A stretch of 6,478 nt of DNA from Thermoflexibacter sp. GTDB lineage: Bacteria > Bacteroidota > Bacteroidia > Cytophagales > Thermoflexibacteraceae. The DNA is taken from positions 1 through 6,478 of the forward strand of contig JALOMS010000283.1 in assembly GCA_025455345.1 (NCBI GenBank). The letters run 5' to 3'. Below, in pieces: positions 1-6,390 of the stretch (the stretch's first letter is position 1; each line of letters begins with the position of its first letter). Below the pieces are notes generated by a model, which was not told the origin of the DNA, made no database searches, and worked only from the letters and a program-made list of their open reading frames with translations. The position numbers and the translations under genes are program-made.

Positions 1-3000
1 AAGTTTTCGTCTAATCACCCCACTCAAATCGCCAATGAGTTATTGGAGACAGGCTTATTTGAGTATGCCGCACCTAATTTCTTTGTTAAACCCGAATTGG
101 CAGAAGCAAGAATAATCACAGATGAAAATAATAAAACCTCCGATAAGGAGTTTAAAAAGTTTGGTGTAGAAGAAACCACAGTCAATGACGCTCTTTTTCC
201 TGCCCAATGGAGTTTTAAAAATACAGGTGCTTTTACTCTACCGCCTACTGCACCCTATTTTGATTTCTTGAGAACACCTTACGGAAATTATACTGCGGGA
301 GCAGATATGCAAGTAACTTTTGCTTGGGATATTAGTAGAGGTGCAGGGATTAACGTTGGCTTATTTGATGATGGTACGCAACGCACTCACCCTGATTTGG
401 CGGCAAACATTTCTCCTTTGGGCTTTGACCCTGTGAATGTAAGTAATTTGGGAGATTTGGTTAATGGAATAAGTGTAGGGCATGGTACTGCAACAGCAGG
501 TGTCATTGCGGCAGTTGCTAATAATAATATTGGTATTGCGGGCATGTCGCACCATGCCAAATTAATTCCCGTACAGATTGCCACTGCAAATCTGCTCACT
601 GATTACGCAATGGCTTATGATTGGGGCTGGCAAACTGCCCAAATGGACGTGATTTGTAGTGCATGGAATTGGTCAGACCCTTTATTTGATGCGCCTATCG
701 TAAATGCCGCTCTCCAGCGTGCATTCACACAAGGAAGAGGGGGGAAGGGCTGTGTTTTGTTATTTCCTGCGGGGAATGCAAGCCTTAATTTCGTACAAGC
801 ACCCTCCCAACTAAGTCAAGTTATTTCCGTAGCCGCAACTACTTCTGATGATAAGAAAGCAAGTTTTAGTAGTTTTGGGAATTTACTTGATGTTTCGGCT
901 TCAGGAACAAGTATTGTTACAACTGATGTAACAGGTTTACCTTTTATTGGTTTTGGTGGCTATACCGCAGGAGATTATGTAACCATAGACGGTAGCTCGG
1001 TAGCCGTAGCACAAGCGGCGGGTATAGTTGCTTTGATGTTAGCCGCTAATCCACAGTTGTCAGCCATCGAAGCAAGAGAGATTTTACAAGGAAGTGCAGA
1101 GAAAGTAGGAGGTTACACATACGCGCTTTCCAATCCCAATGCGAAAGCACCTCAAACTCACACATGGTCCAATGAGCTTGGCTATGGAAGAATTAATGCT
1201 TGGGAAGCGGTCAAAATAGCAAGCAAACAAAAAGGATGCAATGGCACTCAGTCGCTCAGTGCTGCCTTTGGTTACTTTGACGATGGCAATATCTTGCAGG
1301 GTTATGGGAATAATGCAGACTGTCGTTGGCTTATCCAACCCACAGGAGCAAGCTCTATTACCTTACAATTTACAGATTTCTTCTTGGCTGATGATAATGA
1401 TAGGATACTGATTTACAATACAAGTGATATTAATGCCCCCTTTATTGGGATATATACCCACGAAGACCCGCCTCCCGCCCAAATTACTTCTAATACAGGA
1501 ACGATGTTGGTGCGCTTTATTACTGATGATGAAGGCACAGATAGAGGATGGCGAGCCAATTATTCCTCCAATGCCCCATCTGCTGATATTATAGCCAATA
1601 CAAATAGCACTTGTGTAAATTCGCCCGTAAGTTTTTCGGTAGCCAATCTTGTAGGAAATATCAAAGAGTATCTTTGGAACTTTGGTGTAGGAGCAGTACC
1701 TGCCACCGCAAATACTTTAGTACCACCACCTGTAACCTATCAAACAGGAGGGCTAAAAACCATTACTCTAACTCTCATAGGCAATGGGGGAAATGTGCAG
1801 ATAACCAAGCCCAATTTTATTTTTGTTTCCTCGAATCCTATTAATACTTTAGACGAAGGTTTTGAAAATACTTTACCAAATACTTGGAGGATTTTCAATG
1901 AAAGTAATCAAGGACGCTCTTGGGAAAGAATACAACTACCGACTTTGGTAGGTGGATTTGCAGAAAGTCGAGCCGCATTGATTTTTAGGAATTTTGAGGA
2001 AAATGAAAAAACAGCTTTGGATTATGCCCAACTCCCTTTATTCAACTTCACAGGTGTGGCAAACCCTACGGTAACTTTTGATGTCGCTTATGCGCCACTC
2101 TCATTTGTAAATACCAGTCGTGGTAATGACGGATTGCGGTTAGAATATTCTTTGGATTGTGGGGCTACATGGATTCCTTTTTACAACAAAACTGCTTTAG
2201 GCTCAGGTGCCGCTTTGATAGGTGGTAATTTAGCTACTACTACAAGCACCGATGCTCCTTTTGTGCCTAACGCTTGTAATCAATGGCGTAGAGAGTTCAT
2301 TGCCTTGCCTGCATTGGCAAACCAAAACAGTGTTCTTATTCGTTTCTCGAATATTAATGGATTTGGAAATAATTTATATGTAGATAATGTAAAGATAACC
2401 AATGGAATAGCCCCGCCTACCAACCTAACAGCAACCTCTATTTCTTCTTCTGAAATTTCGCTTACTTGGATAGATAACTCTCCCAATGAGGCAGGATTTG
2501 TGATAGAGCGTTCTGATATTGCTCCTGTTTTCCCTAATTCTCCTTCTTTTGTGAGAGTAGGGCAGGTAGCCGCAAATGTATCATCTTTTGTAGATAGTGG
2601 ACTTGGGGCAAATAGCATTTATTGGTATAGAGTTAGCGCATTACAGCCAAACGGTATTGCAAATCAATACAACGGGCAATGTGTTGTTAGTGCGACTACC
2701 ACCATAGGCACTACTACCAACCTCTTATTTGAAGATTTCAATGCAAGTTGTGGGACACTGCCCTTAGGTTGGACGAGTAATTTGATTGCTGGGAATATTG
2801 CATTTGATTTTTGGAGGGTGAATGATGACCCTATTACTACGCTAAATTATGGGAAATTAGGTACACCTGCTGGTGGTTGCTTTGCAATATTTGATTCTGA
2901 CAGATTTAGTGCGGGAGGAGGTGTAGAAAATGTAGCCTTACAATCTCCGCTCATCAATGCAATAGGAACATCTTCTGTATTCTTACAATTTGACCATCTA

Positions 3001-4920
3001 TTTGTTTCAGATTTTTCTGCCCAAGGAATCGTAGAAGTATTTGATGGAGTAGCATGGAATGCAGTGGCTACTTATCAAAATACTACTGAAGGTTCTATTG
3101 GGTTAGCGGGTAATTCTACTCCGCGTTCTATTTCTATCAACGTATCTGCTCTCCTTGCCAATAAAAATACAGGGAGGGTACGTTTTCGTTGGGTAGGCAA
3201 TTTTGGATTTGCATGGGCAATAGACAATGTACGAATCATAGGGACATTAGGCGCACCCACCAATTTAGTTGCAAATCTGTCTAATGAAACCCAAGCTGGT
3301 TTATCTTGGAGAGATAATACAGATGGGGAAGATGGATTTGAAATTGAACGTTCTACTACTTCAGCGACCGCAGGATTTACTACCTTTAACACATTAGGCT
3401 TGGCTACAGGTATTGGAAGTACAGTTGTAACAACGGATAATACACTCGTAAACGGTACAACCTACTGGTATAGAGTACGTTCATTTAGAGGTGCTTCTTT
3501 CTCTGCCTATTCTAATGTAGTTCAGGTTACTACTTTGCTCAGACCTACGGTTTTAACCGCTACAACGCTTAGTGCTTCTACAATTAGTTTGACTTGGGTA
3601 GAAAATAGTGCCAATGAAACCAATGTAGTCATAGAACGTTCTTCCAACCCCAATAGTGGTTTTGCCCCCATCGTTACCTTGCCTGCCAACGCCAATAGCT
3701 TTATAGACTCTGGATTGGAAGAAAATACGAGCTATTTTTATAGAGCAAGAGTCAGCAAACTAAGCATAAGTTCGGCTAATAGCAATGTAGCCAATGCGAC
3801 TACCTCTGTTACTCCAGCAAGTAACCTTGTTGCTGAAGCTATTGGGCAAGAAAAAATACTGTTGAGATGGGCAGAAAATATAAACAATAAATTAGGTTAT
3901 GCGATAGAGCGTTCATTATCAGCTACCTCTGGCTTTAGTTTACTCATTAATTTGCCCAATGTAAGTGCTTATGTAGATACTGATTTGTCGCCTGATACTC
4001 GTTACTTTTACAGAATATATGCCGTTAGTAGTATATCCGCTTCGCCTATCTATTCTAATACTTCTAATGCACTCACATTCCCAGCTACACCAACCAACTT
4101 AGTAGCTACCGCAGTAAGTGCGTCATCTATCAGACTTCATTGGGAAGATAATTCAAACACAGAAACAGATTATATCATTGAGAGAGCTGTGCAGTTAGCA
4201 GATGATTTTCAGGTAATTGCTATCCTAAAAGCCAATGAAACTACCTATACAGATGAAAATCGCCTTCTCAATGGAACACGTTATTTTTATAGAGTGCGCG
4301 CTGTTAGGGGACAGGCAAGCTCTGCATATTCCAATGTAACCAATACGCTTACCTTAGACAGCCCTATTCCATTAGCTCCCATCTTAAAGGGACAAGCTGG
4401 CGACAGGTCTGTGCTACTTACTTGGGAAATGGTAGGGAGTGATGCAAATGTCGCTTACTATGAAATTTACGGATTTACGGCAAATCAGCCCTTAAGCCTT
4501 TTAGGAGTAAGTGATGAAAAACAATTTCTGGTCAGAGGTTTAAAAAATACCATTACTTACACATTTAGAGTAGTCGCTGTAAGCAAAACTGGAGCCTCAA
4601 GCCCACTGTCCAATAGCATCACCTTGCGCCCTTCTATTGTATTGGGAATGGAAACTTCCGCCCAAAATGTAGATTTTAACATATATCCTAACCCCAACGC
4701 AGGAGAATTCAAACTTCATTTCCAAACCTCTGAATTCAATAAAATTTTGGAAATGAATCTTATCAATAGCTTAGGTCAAAGCGTTTATAGACGCGAAATC
4801 AATGTATTAGGCTATTATGAGTATGATTTTACCTTGCACGAACTCCCCGTAGGAATGTATATTTTGTATGTCCACACCAGCAATGGTTCTTGGTACAAAA
4901 AAGTAGTGATTGGTAGATAA
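1..4920 (+). CDS. Secreted multidomain S8 (subtilisin-like) serine protease with T9SS type A sorting domain, 5'-partial
   Basis: The reading frame is open from base 1 with no credible start; the TTG at 43 lies inside the propeptide, so the gene begins outside the window. Residues here count from base 1 (1639 codons). Residues 1-75 resemble the end of an S8 propeptide (ETGLFEYAAPNFF, then FPAQWSFKNTG). The catalytic domain spans about 90-405: Asp123 (FDDGT), His161 (GHGTATAGV), oxyanion Asn259 (PAGN) and Ser333 (GSSVAVAQ). Next come CUB (413-521, Cys413/Cys441), PKD (528-612, YLWNFG), choice-of-anchor-J/MAM-like (617-800), FN3 (804-900), a second anchor-J (908-1081, FEDFN...LPLGW), five FN3 repeats (1085-1178, 1182-1268, 1272-1359, 1361-1452, 1455-1543; most carry W-x-[DE]-N and IER motifs) and a T9SS C-terminal domain (1559-1639, FNIYPNPNAGEF, ending KKVVIGR). 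Inference: an exported or surface-attached endopeptidase whose accessory domains bind polymers or act as spacers. The Pro usual after the catalytic Ser (GTSxAxP) is Gln338. Substrate unknown. Confidence 0.95.
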   Translation, partial: KFSSNHPTQIANELLETGLFEYAAPNFFVKPELAEARIITDENNKTSDKEFKKFGVEETTVNDALFPAQWSFKNTGAFTLPPTAPYFDFLRTPYGNYTAGADMQVTFAWDISRGAGINVGLFDDGTQRTHPDLAANISPLGFDPVNVSNLGDLVNGISVGHGTATAGVIAAVANNNIGIAGMSHHAKLIPVQIATANLLTDYAMAYDWGWQTAQMDVICSAWNWSDPLFDAPIVNAALQRAFTQGRGGKGCVLLFPAGNASLNFVQAPSQLSQVISVAATTSDDKKASFSSFGNLLDVSASGTSIVTTDVTGLPFIGFGGYTAGDYVTIDGSSVAVAQAAGIVALMLAANPQLSAIEAREILQGSAEKVGGYTYALSNPNAKAPQTHTWSNELGYGRINAWEAVKIASKQKGCNGTQSLSAAFGYFDDGNILQGYGNNADCRWLIQPTGASSITLQFTDFFLADDNDRILIYNTSDINAPFIGIYTHEDPPPAQITSNTGTMLVRFITDDEGTDRGWRANYSSNAPSADIIANTNSTCVNSPVSFSVANLVGNIKEYLWNFGVGAVPATANTLVPPPVTYQTGGLKTITLTLIGNGGNVQITKPNFIFVSSNPINTLDEGFENTLPNTWRIFNESNQGRSWERIQLPTLVGGFAESRAALIFRNFEENEKTALDYAQLPLFNFTGVANPTVTFDVAYAPLSFVNTSRGNDGLRLEYSLDCGATWIPFYNKTALGSGAALIGGNLATTTSTDAPFVPNACNQWRREFIALPALANQNSVLIRFSNINGFGNNLYVDNVKITNGIAPPTNLTATSISSSEISLTWIDNSPNEAGFVIERSDIAPVFPNSPSFVRVGQVAANVSSFVDSGLGANSIYWYRVSALQPNGIANQYNGQCVVSATTTIGTTTNLLFEDFNASCGTLPLGWTSNLIAGNIAFDFWRVNDDPITTLNYGKLGTPAGGCFAIFDSDRFSAGGGVENVALQSPLINAIGTSSVFLQFDHLFVSDFSAQGIVEVFDGVAWNAVATYQNTTEGSIGLAGNSTPRSISINVSALLANKNTGRVRFRWVGNFGFAWAIDNVRIIGTLGAPTNLVANLSNETQAGLSWRDNTDGEDGFEIERSTTSATAGFTTFNTLGLATGIGSTVVTTDNTLVNGTTYWYRVRSFRGASFSAYSNVVQVTTLLRPTVLTATTLSASTISLTWVENSANETNVVIERSSNPNSGFAPIVTLPANANSFIDSGLEENTSYFYRARVSKLSISSANSNVANATTSVTPASNLVAEAIGQEKILLRWAENINNKLGYAIERSLSATSGFSLLINLPNVSAYVDTDLSPDTRYFYRIYAVSSISASPIYSNTSNALTFPATPTNLVATAVSASSIRLHWEDNSNTETDYIIERAVQLADDFQVIAILKANETTYTDENRLLNGTRYFYRVRAVRGQASSAYSNVTNTLTLDSPIPLAPILKGQAGDRSVLLTWEMVGSDANVAYYEIYGFTANQPLSLLGVSDEKQFLVRGLKNTITYTFRVVAVSKTGASSPLSNSITLRPSIVLGMETSAQNVDFNIYPNPNAGEFKLHFQTSEFNKILEMNLINSLGQSVYRREINVLGYYEYDFTLHELPVGMYILYVHTSNGSWYKKVVIGR

Positions 4921-4945
4921 ACATTGTCCACACATTAATTTTGTC

Positions 4946-4981
4946 AGTTACATAAGTATAATTGTTATACTATTTGTAACT
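4946..4981. repeat. Two-tier interrupted palindrome between the protease and the hypothetical gene
   Basis: The outer arms are AGTTAC (4946-4951) and GTAACT (4976-4981). The inner arms are AGTATAA (4955-4961) and TTATACT (4965-4971) around a TTG loop. Both tiers pair perfectly and share nearly the same centre, with 3- and 4-nt internal gaps between them. It starts 25 nt past the protease stop and ends 22 nt before the next start codon. No T-run follows, so a classical intrinsic terminator is weakly supported. A transcript-end hairpin or a dimeric repressor operator over the downstream promoter are both possible. The right half contains TACTATTTG, one base longer than the TAnnTTTG -7 consensus, so it may overlap a weak promoter. 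Confidence 0.5.
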
Positions 4982-5003
4982 TGCCTTACAAAATACTATA
5001 CCA

Positions 5004-5612
5004 ATGAGTTTCTTTGAAAAAATTATTCAACAAATCTTTGGTAATCACAAAGTTAATAGCACTGTCCCTTTGATAGAAGAAGAAATAAAACGTTCGGAAT
5101 TCTATCGGAGTGCCTACTTTAGATGGGTGAATGATAAAAATTATCGTTGGCTACTTCAAAAAATTAAAGAAAGCTATGAACTAAAAAAGCAAGGTGAAAT
5201 AGCTGATTTGCAAGTACATATCTTAAACTCCACAGGAGCAAAAGGTCTGGCAATTACTTACAGCCCTTTGATGAACGAACAAGACCTACAATTCTTATTT
5301 GATTACCTGAAAGACAGACTTCTTAATTTGGAGTATAGACTTTATACCTCTGATAGGCGTACTTTTGACCATACCGACTATGTAGAAAGCATAGAAAAAC
5401 ACTATTTGAAACCAAAATCGGATAAAACACACAAGAACATAAGCACCAATGCCAAAGAAATGTTTGACCAACGTTATGGAAATATTCTTATAGAGTATAT
5501 TTCCATAGACGCAAAACCAAGTTTTTTGCGATTTATGACTCAATATTATTCAGATTTTTTATATACTCCAGTACAGCCTTTTGATGATTTGATAGATATT
5601 TTGTTTGATTAG
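5004..5612 (+). CDS. Conserved-looking hypothetical protein, 202 aa
   Basis: Not assigned to a named family. The ATG at 5004 is the only reasonable start, because an in-frame TAA lies at 4977-4979 and no other start codon falls between. There is no Shine-Dalgarno sequence, which is normal in Bacteroidota. The product is soluble, with no signal peptide or membrane segment. It has a charged, Lys/Glu-rich helical N-terminus (about 1-65, MSFFEKIIQQIFG, then EEEIKRSEFYRSAYFRW), a central part with LQFLFDYLKDRLLNLEYR (about 95-112) and an aromatic-rich C-terminal part (about 155-202, RYGNILIEYISID and FLRFMTQYYSDFLY). The mixed helix/strand pattern and normal codon use argue for a real protein. I have the impression that similar uncharacterised proteins occur in other Cytophagales, but could not check. 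It is 83 bp from the protease, so co-transcription is uncertain. Only a weak AT-only hairpin (5617-5633) follows it. Likely a cytosolic protein; no function is proposed. Confidence 0.85.
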   Translation: MSFFEKIIQQIFGNHKVNSTVPLIEEEIKRSEFYRSAYFRWVNDKNYRWLLQKIKESYELKKQGEIADLQVHILNSTGAKGLAITYSPLMNEQDLQFLFDYLKDRLLNLEYRLYTSDRRTFDHTDYVESIEKHYLKPKSDKTHKNISTNAKEMFDQRYGNILIEYISIDAKPSFLRFMTQYYSDFLYTPVQPFDDLIDILFD

Positions 5613-5709
5613 ATACAATAAACTAAATTTATTATAAAATTTAAAAAATTGATAAACAGTATATTATGAAATTGTGAATAAAAAATGACAAAAAAAAATC
5701 ATATATCTA

Positions 5710-5740
5710 TTGACATAAATTAAAAAGAGTGCTACCTTTG
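5710..5740 (+). promoter_or_regulatory. Bacteroidota-type primary sigma promoter for the tRNA locus
   Basis: The -33 element TTG lies at 5710-5712 (within TTGACA) and a perfect -7 element TAnnTTTG lies at 5733-5740 (TACCTTTG), with a 20-nt spacer. This matches the known Bacteroidota housekeeping sigma consensus. The expected start site is a few bases after 5740, giving a leader of about 25 nt before tRNA-Gly. The upstream flank 5613-5709 is very AT-rich and shows no gene. Confidence 0.85.
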
Positions 5741-5771
5741 CATCGCAATTCAGAAATGATAGCAAGTATAT

Positions 5772-5844
5772 GCGGGAATAGCTCAGTTGGTAGAGCATCA
5801 CCTTGCCAAGGTGAGGGTCGCGGGTTCGAGTCTCGTTTCCCGCT
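5772..5844 (+). tRNA. tRNA-Gly (GCC)
   Basis: A complete 73-nt cloverleaf. The acceptor GCGGGAA pairs with TTCCCGC. The D arm is GCTC/GAGC with an AGTTGGTA loop. The anticodon stem TCACC/GGTGA holds the loop TTGCCAA, with anticodon GCC at 5805-5807, which reads GGC and GGU. The T arm is GCGGG/CTCGT with loop TTCGAGT and two G-U pairs. The discriminator base is T5844. The 3' CCA is not encoded (CTA follows), so it must be added after transcription. It is the first gene of the unit driven from 5710-5740. Confidence 0.98.
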
Positions 5845-5850
5845 CTAAAG

Positions 5851-5891
5851 ATAGATAAAGTTTCTACCAAAGGACTTTATCTATTTTTTTT
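5851..5891 (+). terminator. Intrinsic terminator after tRNA-Gly
   Basis: A perfect 11-bp stem, ATAGATAAAGT (5851-5861) with ACTTTATCTAT (5874-5884), closes a 12-nt loop and is followed by eight T's (5884-5891). It starts 6 nt after the tRNA. Because tRNA-Leu lies downstream with no clear promoter of its own, this hairpin may terminate only part of the transcripts or serve as a processing signal. Confidence 0.85.
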
Positions 5892-5923
5892 CAACAAGTT
5901 GAGTAGTTGGACAAAGAATAATT

Positions 5924-6009
5924 GCCGGGATGGTGGAATTGGTAGACACGCAGGACTTAAAATCCTGTGGCAGTTACATGCCGTGCGGGTTCGACCCCCG
6001 CTCCTGGTA
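5924..6009 (+). tRNA. tRNA-Leu (UAA)
   Basis: An 86-nt class II tRNA. The acceptor GCCGGGA pairs with TCCTGGT (two G-U pairs). The D arm contains GTGGAATTGGTAGACAC. The anticodon stem CAGGA/TCCTG holds the loop CTTAAAA, with anticodon TAA at 5958-5960, which reads UUA and UUG. The long variable arm has a GGCA/TGCC stem, typical of tRNA-Leu. The T arm is GCGGG/CCCGC with loop TTCGACC. The discriminator is A6009 and CCA is not encoded (CAT follows). It lies 79 nt after tRNA-Gly, with the terminator hairpin between them. Confidence 0.98.
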
Positions 6010-6017
6010 CATAATGT

Positions 6018-6063
6018 AAGACCTATTATATTGTTTTTCAATGTAATAGGTCTTTTTGTTTTT
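6018..6063 (+). terminator. Strong intrinsic terminator after tRNA-Leu
   Basis: The left arm 6018-6033 (AAGACCTATTATATTG) pairs with 6039-6054 over 16 bp with a single G-U pair, around a TTTTT loop. A T-rich tail follows (6053-6057 and 6059-6063, broken by one G). It starts 8 nt after the tRNA and marks the end of the tRNA transcription unit. Confidence 0.9.
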
Positions 6064-6085
6064 AATGATTAGATTAAGTAATTTT

Positions 6086-6173
6086 ACAAAAATAAACATT
6101 TTTCAGTCCCAGACTGGAAGTCCCATTAGGGACACGAGCTTTGTAGAAAACCAAGTTAAGCTCAGAATCTAAG
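6086..6173 (+). repeat. 88-nt interspersed repeat, copy R1 (forward)
   Basis: This matches 6391-6478 along its full length at roughly 85% identity, with two compensating 1-nt indels. It begins with ACAAAAATAAAC and holds two small hairpins: CAGTC-CCA-GACTG (6104-6116, extendable by TTT/GAA with one wobble) and GTCCC-ATTA-GGGAC (6120-6133). The conserved blocks TTTGTAGAAA (6140-6149) and GAATCTAAG (6165-6173) follow. Weak similarity between the two copies may extend about 20 nt further left, towards the tRNA-Leu terminator tail. It is non-coding. Copies with the same blocks lie at 6184-6236 (reverse) and 6391-6478 (forward). Confidence 0.85.
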
Positions 6174-6195
6174 TCCCATAGGAACTTAGATTCTG
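6163..6195. repeat. 33-nt near-perfect palindrome at the R1/R2 junction
   Basis: CAGAATCTAAGT (6163-6174) is the exact reverse complement of 6184-6195. Inside it, CC (6176-6177) pairs with GG (6181-6182) after one C/A mismatch, leaving an ATA loop (6178-6180). It is the centre of the larger R1/R2 inverted repeat. No T-run follows on either strand, so it does not look like a simple terminator. Confidence 0.85.
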
Positions 6196-6236
6196 TTCTG
6201 AAATTCCATTTTCTACCAATATGTCGTCCCTAATTG
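6184..6236 (-). repeat. Repeat copy R2, inverted and shortened
   Basis: Read on the minus strand, this gives ATTAGGGAC, then TTGGTAGAAAA, then CAGAATCTAAGT, in the same order and with similar spacing as R1. The sequence between these blocks has diverged. It lacks the GTCCC half of the first hairpin (GGCA instead) and has no recognisable counterpart of the R1 5' part (6086-6119). Together with R1 it forms an imperfect palindrome spanning about 6125-6234, centred at 6179. Confidence 0.75.
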
Positions 6237-6252
6237 CCTTTCAAGAATAAAC

Positions 6253-6360
6253 CGTTCTTTGAAAAACGACTCACAGGGTCTTCGACCACTGTTAGCGTTT
6301 TCACTACCCTGTTAGTGGTCAAACCCCACAGTGGAACTGCTAACAGTGGTTTGAGGAACG
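6253..6360. other. Non-coding block of nested, competing stem-loops between repeat copies
   Basis: No credible gene. A closing stem of 11 pairs (6253-6263 with 6350-6360, including three G-U) encloses a perfect 12-bp stem, ACCACTGTTAGC (6285-6296) with GCTAACAGTGGT (6339-6350); the two share only base 6350. Inside are CACTA/TAGTG (6302-6306 with 6313-6317) and CCAC-A-GTGG (6326-6334). Competing pairs are GACCACT (6284-6290) with AGTGGTC (6314-6320), GGTC-TTC-GACC (6277-6287) and TCAAACC (6319-6325) with GGTTTGA (6348-6354). CTGTTAG occurs twice direct (6289, 6309) and once inverted (6340). Just upstream, TTTCAAGAA (6239-6247) pairs with TTCTTTGAAA (6255-6264) with one bulge. It could be a structured RNA, a MITE-like element or decayed palindromic repeats. 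Confidence 0.6.
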
Positions 6361-6390
6361 CATATTTTATGAAACCTAATAAGTATATCA

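Noticed and set aside
43..45. TTG as the start codon of the protease
   Set aside because: The frame is open to base 1 and the upstream residues fit an S8 propeptide, so the gene is cut by the window edge rather than starting here.
2280..2618. Minus-strand ORFs inside the protease gene (also 361-599, 1084-1338, 3075-3392) and the plus-strand 77-codon ORF at 1611-1844
   Set aside because: All lie within the well-supported protease frame, lack recognisable motifs and are shadow frames.
5295..5543. Minus-strand 82-codon ORF within the hypothetical gene
   Set aside because: Antisense to the better-supported 202-aa frame, with no recognisable domain.
5664..5870. Minus-strand 68-codon ORF reading NETRTRDPHLGKVMLYQLSYSR
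   Set aside because: It is the antisense translation of tRNA-Gly(GCC); this peptide is a frequent false annotation opposite tRNAs.
6002..6063. tRNA-Leu as a phage or island attachment site
   Set aside because: No copy of the tRNA 3' end was found downstream within the window and there is no integrase; the right flank is too short to exclude it fully.
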